NCBI GenBank assembly: GCA_004298625.1
Contig: SCSY01000220.1
Location: 1-7,705 of the forward strand
Direction: 5' to 3'
Length of the DNA: 7,705 bases
Source: Nitrospirota bacterium
GTDB lineage: Bacteria > Nitrospirota > Thermodesulfovibrionia > Thermodesulfovibrionales > UBA1546
The translations under genes and the position numbers were made by a program. Below the pieces are notes generated by a model, which saw only the letters and a program-made list of their open reading frames with translations, was not told the origin of the DNA and made no database searches. The number at the start of each line of letters is the position of its first letter. Within the stretch, counting starts at the first letter, position 1. Below, in pieces: positions 1-5,490 of this stretch.

Positions 1-2
1 AT

Positions 3-728
3 GCAAAAGAAGAAGGCGTCTCTATCAGAAATATAAGCCTGAAAAAGATTGTATTGATAGGCGAAAGCATACGGAATCAGGATTTTTCTTCAAACAGCCT
101 GGGGAAACTGGTTGAGGGGGCATGGGGCAAGAAATGTTTTTCAACTTATGGGATTACAGAGGCAGCGCTTTCCTTCTGCGAGTGTTCATACCACAACGGC
201 CTCCACTCCCATCCCGACCTTGTTATTGCCGAGATTGTGGACGATAAAGGCAATCCCCTTAAAGACGGTGAAACCGGAGAGCTTGTGGTCACCCCGCTCC
301 AGGTAGAAGGAATGCCTTTCATCCGCTACAAAACAGGCGACATCACCTTTAAGATTTCAGAAAAATGCAGATGCGGCAGGACCTCGCTCCGCATAGGGCC
401 GATAATAGGCCGCAAGCATCAACGGTTAAAGGTCAAAGGCGTAACGCTCTATCCAAAGACCATCGAGAATGCCTTGCTTGAAATAAAAGACATTGTAAAT
501 TATCAGATCGAAGCCTACACCGGCCCTGATTATACCGACCATGTAAGAGTCCTGATAGGCGCACACAGAAAAGACCCTTCTTTTCAAAAGATAGTTTGTG
601 ACAGGCTTAAGGCAAAGGCGCGGCTGACTCCGGAGGTAAAGATTATGTTGCCCAAAGAAATAGAAAAAGAATTATACAAAGGGGGCAGCAGAAAGGCGTT
701 AACTTTTAATGACCGGAGAACCGCTTAG
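3..728 (+). CDS. Phenylacetate-CoA ligase family protein, C-terminal part (5' end outside window)
   Basis: The frame is open from the first complete codon at position 3 to the TAG at 726-728, so the true start is upstream and only 241 residues are seen. Members of this adenylate-forming (ANL) family activate phenylacetate or related aryl acids with ATP and then make the CoA thioester. Visible marks are the STYGITE motif (141-161; family Y-G-x-T-E), the YKTGD motif (327-341) whose Asp binds the AMP ribose, the CRCGR motif (366-380) typical of PaaK-like proteins, and a C-terminal domain with LKVKGVTLYPKTIE. The end GGSRKALTFNDRR resembles the basic tail of the family. PaaK-like ligases often occur near 2-oxoacid:ferredoxin oxidoreductase genes, whose products are acyl-CoAs, and one lies next door here, but convergently. 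The exact acid cannot be told. Confidence is high for the family and low for the substrate. Confidence 0.9.
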   Translation, partial: AKEEGVSIRNISLKKIVLIGESIRNQDFSSNSLGKLVEGAWGKKCFSTYGITEAALSFCECSYHNGLHSHPDLVIAEIVDDKGNPLKDGETGELVVTPLQVEGMPFIRYKTGDITFKISEKCRCGRTSLRIGPIIGRKHQRLKVKGVTLYPKTIENALLEIKDIVNYQIEAYTGPDYTDHVRVLIGAHRKDPSFQKIVCDRLKAKARLTPEVKIMLPKEIEKELYKGGSRKALTFNDRRTA

Positions 729-1760
729 CTCTTCGTATATTTCTTCCGGGGTCATTATTGCGCCGCCTGTTCTCCCGTAGAAAAGCACTTCTGATTTTCC
801 ATTAACGCTAAGCCTGACGTCTTCTACCATCTGACCTGCGTTAAGTTCGATTGTAATAAACCGCCTGTCTGGTTTTGCGAGAGCTGCAAGCTCTTTTTCC
901 GGAAACGGGAAAAGGGTTATCGGCCTGAAAAACCCTATCTTAACCCCTTCGTTCCTTAATCTTTTTACGGCGGAGAGCGCTATCCTTGCTGCAATGCCGA
1001 AGGCAACAACTACCGTCTCAGCGTCTTCAACGCCGATTGCTTCAAACCGCACCTCATGGTCTTTCATTTTTTTATACTTTTTTTGAAGTATGCCGTTTCT
1101 GTATTCCAGTTCGCCCTCGCCCATATAAAGAGATTTGATTACATTAGGCGCCCTTCCCTTGCAGCCGGTTAATGCCCATGTTTTTTCCGGAAGTACCGGC
1201 TTTACGTATGGCGTTTCATAAAAAGGCTCCATCATCTGGCCGAGTATTCCGTCTCCGAGAATCATTACCGGATTTCGATATTCATCCGTCTTATCAAAAG
1301 CAAGCATTGTAAAGTCCCATAGTTCCTGAAGGTTATACGGCGCATATACAAGGAGCTTGTAGTCCCCGTGCCCGCCCCCTTTTACTGCCTGAAAATAATC
1401 TGCCTGGCTCCCCGATATATTTCCGAGTCCCGGGCCGCCCCTCTGCATATTCACAATCACTGCGGGAAGTTCAGCGCCGGCGAGATACGAAATCGTTTCC
1501 TGTTTAAGGCTTATTCCGGGACTGCTCGAAGACGTCATGGCCCTTGCGCCTGCGGCAGAAGCTCCGTAAACCATATTTATTGCCGCAAGCTCGCTCTCGG
1601 CCTGAATGAACGTCCCGCCGACATCAGGCATCCGCCATGACATATATTCAGGGATCTCATTCTGCGGGGTTATCGGGTAGCCGGCATAAAAACGGCAGCC
1701 TGCGTTAATTGCAGCCTCTGCAATAACCTCATTGCCTCTCATGAAAAGCTTTTTAGCCAT
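699..1760 (-). CDS. vorB: 2-oxoacid (2-ketoisovalerate type):ferredoxin oxidoreductase, alpha subunit VorB
   Basis: This 353-residue protein is the alpha subunit of a multi-subunit thiamine-diphosphate enzyme. The enzyme reversibly turns a 2-oxoacid plus CoA into acyl-CoA and CO2 while reducing ferredoxin in the cytoplasm. The N-terminal half is the pyrimidine-type domain, with GYPITPQNEIPEY near residues 27-39, a SSSSPGISLKQE segment near 76-87 and an RGGPGLGN motif. The C-terminal part, from about residue 235, is the domain II type (VVVAFGIAARIA, then GFFRPITLFPFP). Length and motifs match VorB more closely than the fused pyruvate enzymes, but a 2-oxoglutarate or aryl-pyruvate substrate is possible. 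I choose ATG 1760 over an in-frame TTG at 1766 because it gives the usual MAKK-type start and because the best promoter would start transcription at about 1760. No Shine-Dalgarno sequence precedes it. The beta, gamma and ferredoxin-like subunits are not next to it. Its 3' end overlaps the convergent ligase gene by 30 bases. Confidence 0.88.
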   Translation of the reverse strand: MAKKLFMRGNEVIAEAAINAGCRFYAGYPITPQNEIPEYMSWRMPDVGGTFIQAESELAAINMVYGASAAGARAMTSSSSPGISLKQETISYLAGAELPAVIVNMQRGGPGLGNISGSQADYFQAVKGGGHGDYKLLVYAPYNLQELWDFTMLAFDKTDEYRNPVMILGDGILGQMMEPFYETPYVKPVLPEKTWALTGCKGRAPNVIKSLYMGEGELEYRNGILQKKYKKMKDHEVRFEAIGVEDAETVVVAFGIAARIALSAVKRLRNEGVKIGFFRPITLFPFPEKELAALAKPDRRFITIELNAGQMVEDVRLSVNGKSEVLFYGRTGGAIMTPEEIYEELSGSPVIKS

Positions 1761-1766
1761 CGGCAA

Positions 1767-1775
1767 ATTATAACA
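1767..1775 (-). promoter_or_regulatory. Extended -10 promoter of vorB
   Basis: Read on the minus strand, 1775 to 1767 is TGTTATAAT, a perfect TATAAT hexamer with the TGn extension that lets sigma-70-type polymerase work without a good -35. The -35 position 17 bases upstream (1795-1790, ACAAGA) is indeed poor. The seventh base after the hexamer is position 1760, the A of the vorB ATG, so the message would have essentially no leader. The element overlaps the polymerase footprint of the divergent glyQ promoter. Confidence 0.55.
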
Positions 1776-1780
1776 TATTT

Positions 1781-1810
1781 TTGACGATTTCTTGTTTTGT
1801 CTGATATAAT
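1781..1810 (+). promoter_or_regulatory. Sigma-70-type promoter of glyQ
   Basis: TTGACG (1781-1786) and a perfect TATAAT (1805-1810) are 18 bases apart. Transcription is expected to begin near 1816-1818, directly before the glyQ ATG at 1819. The -10 box sits inside a 13-base palindrome, CTGAT-ATA-ATCAG (1801-1813), which may be an operator or only a by-product of the near-symmetric hexamer. Confidence 0.65.
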
Positions 1811-1818
1811 CAGCATCA

Positions 1819-2694
1819 ATGTATTTCCAAGATTTGATTTTAAAACTTCATGAATTCTGGTCCAAACAGGGGTGCGTCCTTCTCCAGCCATATGACGTTG
1901 AGGTTGGCGCAGGGACTTTCCACCCAGCCACATTTTTCAAGGTCATCGGCCCGGAACCGTGGAAAACCGCCTATGTTGAACCTTCAAGGAGGCCCACAGA
2001 CGGAAGGTACGGAGAAAATCCCAACAGGCTCCAGCATTACTACCAGTATCAGGTAGTCTTAAAACCTTCGCCGTCGGAGAGTCAGGAGATCTATCTTGAA
2101 AGCCTCACATATCTCGGCATAGACCCGCTGAAACATGACATAAGATTTGTTGAAGACGACTGGGAATCGCCGACACTCGGCGCATGGGGACTCGGGTGGG
2201 AGGTCTGGCTGGACGGCATGGAGATAACTCAATTCACATATTTTCAGCAGGTAGGAGGCATTGATCTGAAGCCGGTGTCGCTGGAGATAACTTATGGCCT
2301 TGAGAGAATTGCCATGTATATTCAGAACATTGACAATGTATTTCATCTTGACTGGACAAAGGGCATAAAATACGGCGACATCCACCACATTGATGAGGTT
2401 GAATTTTCAAAATATAATTTTGACCATTCAGACAAAGGGCTGCTTGTTAAGCAATTCGAGGATTATGAAAAAGAATCCAAAAGGCTGAATGAGCTCGGAC
2501 TCGTCCTTCCTTCTTATGAGTTTTGCCTTAAGTGCTCCCATACATTCAACCTGCTCGATGCGCGAGGCGCTATATCAGTCTCTGAAAGAACAGGTTATAT
2601 TGCCCGCGTGAGAACCCTTGCAAGGCTCTGCGCTCACGCTTATCTTAAACAGAGAGAAGAAATGGGCTTCCCGCTTTTGAAGACTGCTTCATAA
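1819..2694 (+). CDS. glyQ: Glycyl-tRNA synthetase alpha subunit
   Basis: GlyQ is the catalytic class II subunit of the bacterial alpha2beta2-type glycyl-tRNA synthetase, which charges tRNA-Gly with glycine in the cytoplasm. At 291 residues it has the usual family length. It opens with FQDLILKL and carries QPYDVEVGAGTFHP at 23-36, the motif 2 region GRYGENPNRLQHYYQYQV at 62-79, the glycine-site region from EDDWESPTLG to QQVGG (112-147), motif 3 GLERIAMYIQ at 160-169, and the C-terminal block with CLKCSHTFNLLDARGAISV at 236-254. The start is fixed: an in-frame TAA lies at 1807-1809, only three codons separate it from the ATG, and the next in-frame ATG is at residue 134. No Shine-Dalgarno sequence fits in that space, so the message may be leaderless. 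Its partner glyS is about 2.8 kb downstream instead of adjacent. No convincing terminator follows. Confidence 0.97.
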   Translation: MYFQDLILKLHEFWSKQGCVLLQPYDVEVGAGTFHPATFFKVIGPEPWKTAYVEPSRRPTDGRYGENPNRLQHYYQYQVVLKPSPSESQEIYLESLTYLGIDPLKHDIRFVEDDWESPTLGAWGLGWEVWLDGMEITQFTYFQQVGGIDLKPVSLEITYGLERIAMYIQNIDNVFHLDWTKGIKYGDIHHIDEVEFSKYNFDHSDKGLLVKQFEDYEKESKRLNELGLVLPSYEFCLKCSHTFNLLDARGAISVSERTGYIARVRTLARLCAHAYLKQREEMGFPLLKTAS

Positions 2695-2727
2695 TATGAA
2701 CAGGCAGCAAATTATCTGCTGAAAACC

Positions 2728-2744
2728 ACGAATAGGATATTCGT
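2728..2744. promoter_or_regulatory. Palindromic candidate operator of the toxin-antitoxin operon
   Basis: A perfect 7-bp inverted repeat, ACGAATA-GGA-TATTCGT, lies just upstream of the proposed -35 of the toxin-antitoxin promoter. A further half-site, TATTCG, occurs at 2777-2782, overlapping the last base of the proposed -10 and extending into the likely transcription start region. Phd/YefM antitoxins, with or without toxin, generally repress their own promoter by binding palindromes of this kind. That this is the binding site is inference from position and symmetry. Confidence 0.5.
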
Positions 2745-2748
2745 CTTC

Positions 2749-2777
2749 TTGCTTTTACGGACTTTTTATGATACATT
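2749..2777 (+). promoter_or_regulatory. Candidate promoter of the toxin-antitoxin operon
   Basis: TTGCTT (2749-2754) is followed after 17 bases by TACATT (2772-2777), which has a TGA extension directly in front of it (2769-2771). TATGAT at 2767-2772 is an alternative -10 but has no acceptable -35. Transcription would start near 2784, so the strong Shine-Dalgarno sequence AGGAGG (2786-2791) would be close to the 5' end. Neither hexamer is a strong match, so confidence is moderate. Confidence 0.4.
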
Positions 2778-2795
2778 ATTCGGACAGGAGGAGAT

Positions 2796-3095
2796 ATGAA
2801 AATTACTGAGGATGTCCGTCCGGTTACATATCTTAAATCAAAGGCGGCAGCTATGCTGACCCAGATAAATGAAACTCACAGGCCGGTAATAATTACGCAA
2901 AATGGCGAGCCTCGCGCTGTTTTGCAGGACCCCGAATCTTACGAGAGGATGAGGTCTGCCATAGGCTTAATGAAGCTGCTTGCTCAGGGGGAAGAGGATG
3001 TTCGTTCCGGCAGAACTTCCGGGCAGGAGGCTGTTTTCAAACGCCTCAGGGATAAGTTGAAATCCAAAAAACTGCGTCATATTAATGAGCCGTAG
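2796..3095 (+). CDS. Type II antitoxin, Phd/YefM family
   Basis: This small 99-residue protein has the Phd/YefM antitoxin pattern. An N-terminal DNA-binding fold contains the beta-hairpin RPVIITQNGEPRAVL (29-43), then SYERMRSAIGLMKLLAQGEEDVRSG, and a basic, probably flexible C-terminus (residues 82-95) that would wrap around the toxin. Proteins of this family neutralise the partner toxin and repress their own operon. The ATG is preceded by a very strong AGGAGGAG (2786-2793), consistent with the antitoxin being made in excess. The toxin gene begins inside its last codons with an 11-base overlap, so the two are translationally coupled. A palindrome upstream (2728-2744) is a plausible target for autoregulation. 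The family is confident; the specific subfamily name is not. Confidence 0.92.
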   Translation: MKITEDVRPVTYLKSKAAAMLTQINETHRPVIITQNGEPRAVLQDPESYERMRSAIGLMKLLAQGEEDVRSGRTSGQEAVFKRLRDKLKSKKLRHINEP

Positions 3096-3411
3096 ATACA
3101 GCGTAAGATGGGCTGACACCGCTGAGCGTGATTTAGAGGCGATTATTGATTTTATCTCTGAAGACAGTCCTGCAACTGCAATCGAAATACTGGAAAAACT
3201 CAGGGATGCGGCCTCGGGTTTGAACGCCTCGCCTGAAAGAGGGCGCGTTGTTCCCGAACTTAAAGAGCACGGGATCATTATTTACAGGGAATTAATAGTT
3301 GCTCCATGGCGGATTATTTACAGAATATACGATCAAACTGTTTATGTCCTTGCCGTTTTCGATTCAAGGCGCAATCCGGAGGACATTCTGCTCGATAGGT
3401 TTGTTTCCTAA
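3085..3411 (+). CDS. Type II toxin, RelE/ParE superfamily
   Basis: The 108-residue product has the RelE/ParE fold pattern: an N-terminal strand (YSVRWADTAERDL), two helices (residues 13-46), then the strand region GRVVPELKEHGIIIYREL and PWRIIYRIYDQTVYVLAVFDSRR. The succession of RVVPEL, YREL, WRIIYRI and a C-terminal DSRRNP segment is common in ParE-like members often annotated as plasmid stabilisation proteins. RelE members cut mRNA on the ribosome and ParE members poison DNA gyrase; the sequence does not decide which applies. The gene starts within the antitoxin gene with no Shine-Dalgarno sequence of its own, suggesting translation by reinitiation and hence less toxin than antitoxin. The reading frame is intact with all core strands, so the module looks functional. 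No clear terminator lies in the 46 bases before the convergent kinase-like gene. Confidence 0.9.
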   Translation: MSRRYSVRWADTAERDLEAIIDFISEDSPATAIEILEKLRDAASGLNASPERGRVVPELKEHGIIIYRELIVAPWRIIYRIYDQTVYVLAVFDSRRNPEDILLDRFVS

Positions 3412-3457
3412 TGATGGGCGGCTTACCTTCAAGGTGAATGTGGAATAGAGAGCCCTC

Positions 3458-4624
3458 TCAGTTCGCTTTTTCAAGGATTATGTAAACCTTTGTCCCTTCG
3501 CCGGGGACAGGCTCGAAATATATTTCCCCAAAATTTTTGCGCAGTGCCAGTTTTGCTATTGAAAGTCCCAGGCCCGAACCTTTGGGCTTTGTCGAATAAA
3601 AGAGGGAAAAAATATCTGAAATATTTGCCAGGTTTACAATCTCGCCGTTATTGAACACCTCTATCCGCAGTGTGTGCGAAGGGACTTCCTGCAGGACAGA
3701 GCTTATGCGCACATAAGGCTTTTTCGAGGCATGGGCCGCTTCCACGGCATTTTCCAATATATGGTAGAAGAGGTGCCGAAGGTCTGTCGGGTCGCCCCTT
3801 ACAAAGCGCGCCTCGGGGCTCAGGAAAATTTCTACCTTAACTCCTTCGAGTTTCTTCCGTGCAGAGAGCTTTTCAAGCATATTTTCTATGACGGTTTCAA
3901 GCATAGCCTGCTCGAATTTTGCCTCGCGCTGAAACATTTCGATATAAGTAGTTATGTCTTCTATCATATCTTCGCAGCGGCTGGTGGAAGAGATGAGAAA
4001 TTCATAATCCTTGTAAAGCGGATCCTGGGGGGCCATGTGCCGCTGAAGCCTTCTGAGGTTGCCGCCGATTATAGTTACGGGATTCCGGATCTTGTCGGCT
4101 ATACCCTTGAGTATTTCCACATCGCAGCGGACAGTGGCCATTATGTAGGCGCTGGTTTCAACAAGAATACAGGAATCTACAAGTTTGTCCACCACAGGTA
4201 AAATCTTTACAGCAATATCAGGCTGAAAGCTTTCGATAGTTATCCGATGGCAGAACATCCGCACAAGGGAGAAGCCCAGATTTGTGAAACGCTGATCCAG
4301 ATTTACCTCCACATGCCTTAACCCTATCCGCCAGAGATAGTTAATAAAGTTCGTATCCAGGTTTTCGCTGAAAAGCCTCCCAAACCACTCGGCCCAGATG
4401 AGCTTCATAGCATCAGCTTTGCCGAAGTGTTCGAGCAGCATGCGGGTTTCGGGTATTTCTATGAAGGATTTATGGAAGAACTCGGCAAACACGGCCTGCC
4501 TGCTTATGAAAAAATCCCGGTGCCTGCCGAGAACCAGGAGATCGTCCTCAGTCAGCTTCAGTTTATCCATTAAGAGCTGAAAACTTTGGTAAGGGACTGC
4601 TGAAATGAGCGCTTTATATTCCAT
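3458..4624 (-). CDS. Protoglobin-domain histidine-kinase-like sensor with altered H-box
   Basis: This 388-residue soluble protein has no transmembrane segment. Residues 20-160 look like a protoglobin or globin-coupled sensor domain: LTEDDL, FFISRQAVFAEFFHKSFIE, and WRIGLRHVEVNLDQRF, in which H104 is the likely proximal haem ligand. The family's usual FY pair on helix B appears here as FF (49-50). Residues 165-235 resemble a HisKA dimerisation domain, but the expected His-Glu of the H-box is Asp-Lys (IADKIRNPV, D177-K178, codon GAC at 4096-4094). The ATPase domain has an N-box (ENAVEAA, N292), an F-box-like IFSLFYSTK and a complete G2 box GSGLGLS (349-355). Its G1 box is degenerate (FNNGEI, with N325 where Asp is usual). 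It may be a pseudokinase or use another mechanism. A GGAGG lies 15 bases before the ATG, inside the upstream gene, which ends 7 bases away, so the two are one operon. No response regulator is present. Confidence 0.85.
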   Translation of the reverse strand: MEYKALISAVPYQSFQLLMDKLKLTEDDLLVLGRHRDFFISRQAVFAEFFHKSFIEIPETRMLLEHFGKADAMKLIWAEWFGRLFSENLDTNFINYLWRIGLRHVEVNLDQRFTNLGFSLVRMFCHRITIESFQPDIAVKILPVVDKLVDSCILVETSAYIMATVRCDVEILKGIADKIRNPVTIIGGNLRRLQRHMAPQDPLYKDYEFLISSTSRCEDMIEDITTYIEMFQREAKFEQAMLETVIENMLEKLSARKKLEGVKVEIFLSPEARFVRGDPTDLRHLFYHILENAVEAAHASKKPYVRISSVLQEVPSHTLRIEVFNNGEIVNLANISDIFSLFYSTKPKGSGLGLSIAKLALRKNFGEIYFEPVPGEGTKVYIILEKAN

Positions 4625-4631
4625 GCCGATT

Positions 4632-5375
4632 CTACTTCACCTCCACTGACGCATCCGGGTCAAAGGGATTGGTCCTCACTGCCAGCGAAAAAAGATAAGG
4701 ATAATCATTCTTTAAATGCTTCATATAGGCAAGCCATTCGGAGATTAATAAAACATAAGCCCTCTTTATATCGCCTGCAAGATGTTCGCAGTCGGTTTGA
4801 GGCAACTTCCGCACATCACCCCTGTGCGCCAATTCCTCGGTCAGATGAAATACGGCCCAGAGAAGCTCTGTGAAAGATTCATGCTCGAGCAGATTGGGAT
4901 TCTGGAGCAGTATCAGCAAAAATCTTCTTTTGGCAACGACAAACTCCTTTAAGCTTCCCCATTCGTCGTTTTTATATTCAATCCTGCAAGCGTAATTCTT
5001 AAAGCGTTTTTGGGCATCAAGAAAATCCCGGGCTGCCCAGTCTTTTGCCATGGCAAGTTCTTTTCTTATGCCGTCGGATTGAGGGTCAAAGGCAGAAAAT
5101 GATTTCAAAAGCAGCGTCCCGATTTCGCTGAAAAAAGCCCCGATAACCATATTCATCTTCTTAAGCCTTGCGCGTTTTTCCCTTATGCTCAAAAGACGGT
5201 GTATGATCAACGTAACAAGCAGGACCTCTATCGGGATAAAGGCGACGTCGCCCAACAGGTAAAGGAAGATGTGGTGGCTGTCATTGAATATTGCATAGTG
5301 AATAAAATATAAAAGCGCAGAGAGCGCAATCAAAGACGCTCCTAAAAGAACCTGCCAGTTTAAAAACCGCTTCAT
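4632..5375 (-). CDS. Two-helix membrane protein of unknown function
   Basis: I do not recognise a named family. The 247-residue product has two hydrophobic segments, about residues 8-29 and 36-59, separated by a short polar loop (NDSHH). A basic stretch follows (HRLLSIREKRARLKK), which by the positive-inside rule puts the long C-terminal part in the cytoplasm. That part is helical with many charged residues and ends in a distinctive block: FHLTEELAHRG (177-187), then DCEHLAGDIKRAYVLLISEW and YPYLFSLAVRTNPFDP (225-240), which looks strongly conserved in style. I chose ATG 5375 over an in-frame TTG at 5405 because GGAG stands 8 bases before it and the best promoter would start transcription at about 5389. 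It is followed after 7 bases by the kinase-like gene, so the two probably act together, perhaps as a membrane partner or anchor of the sensor. That role is inference. Confidence 0.85.
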   Translation of the reverse strand: MKRFLNWQVLLGASLIALSALLYFIHYAIFNDSHHIFLYLLGDVAFIPIEVLLVTLIIHRLLSIREKRARLKKMNMVIGAFFSEIGTLLLKSFSAFDPQSDGIRKELAMAKDWAARDFLDAQKRFKNYACRIEYKNDEWGSLKEFVVAKRRFLLILLQNPNLLEHESFTELLWAVFHLTEELAHRGDVRKLPQTDCEHLAGDIKRAYVLLISEWLAYMKHLKNDYPYLFSLAVRTNPFDPDASVEVK

Positions 5376-5395
5376 TGATTTGTCTCCACTGAAAA

Positions 5396-5424
5396 ATGCT
5401 ATCAAACAATGGATACCTTGTCAA
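5396..5424 (-). promoter_or_regulatory. Promoter of the membrane protein / sensor operon
   Basis: On the minus strand a perfect TTGACA (5424-5419) is followed after exactly 17 bases by TAGCAT (5401-5396). Transcription would begin near 5389, giving a leader of about 14 bases that contains the GGAG ribosome-binding site. Its -35 lies on the same base pairs as the -35 of the divergent glyS promoter. Confidence 0.6.
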
Positions 5425-5446
5425 TCATCTTTCATAAGGTTATAAT
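5418..5446 (+). promoter_or_regulatory. Promoter of glyS
   Basis: TTGTCA (5418-5423) and a perfect TATAAT (5441-5446) are separated by 17 bases. The start of transcription is expected near 5453, giving a leader of about 38 bases to the ATG at 5491, with AAAGGA (5474-5479) as the ribosome-binding site. This gives glyS its own promoter, as expected given that glyQ is 2.8 kb away. Confidence 0.65.
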
Positions 5447-5490
5447 GTTAACTCTGTTTGGTAAATAAAGTTCAAAGGAATAAAATTAAA

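Noticed and set aside
2705..2721. Possible terminator hairpin after glyQ (CAGCA ... TGCTG)
   Set aside because: The stem is only five pairs and it is followed by GAAAACC, with no U-run.
3423..3437. Hairpin TTACCT-TCA-AGGTGA between the convergent toxin and sensor genes as a bidirectional terminator
   Set aside because: The stem is at most six pairs with a wobble and neither strand has a U-run behind it. The nearby GAGAG-CC-CTCTC (3448-3459) has a two-base loop and is no better.
4037..4039. His196 of the kinase-like protein as the missing phosphoacceptor
   Set aside because: It lies about 19 residues past the H-box position in RLQRHMAPQ, without the E/D-x-R-N-P context that surrounds acceptor histidines. 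It is noted only as a possible alternative.
3674..4201. Open frame of 175 codons on the plus strand opposite the sensor kinase gene
   Set aside because: The product shows no recognisable motif and the opposite strand encodes clear kinase boxes across the same bases.
5376..5405. TTG 5405 as the start of the membrane protein
   Set aside because: It lies upstream of the predicted transcript start and has no ribosome-binding site; ATG 5375 has GGAG at 8 bases.
2695..5457. The block between glyQ and glyS as a transposon or genomic island
   Set aside because: No transposase, integrase, terminal inverted repeats or target duplications are visible and codon use looks like that of the neighbours, so only the gene order suggests insertion.
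5458..5490. TTG 5458 as the glyS start
   Set aside because: It would begin about 5 bases after the predicted transcription start with no ribosome-binding site, and adds residues the family does not have; ATG 5491 has AAAGGA upstream.
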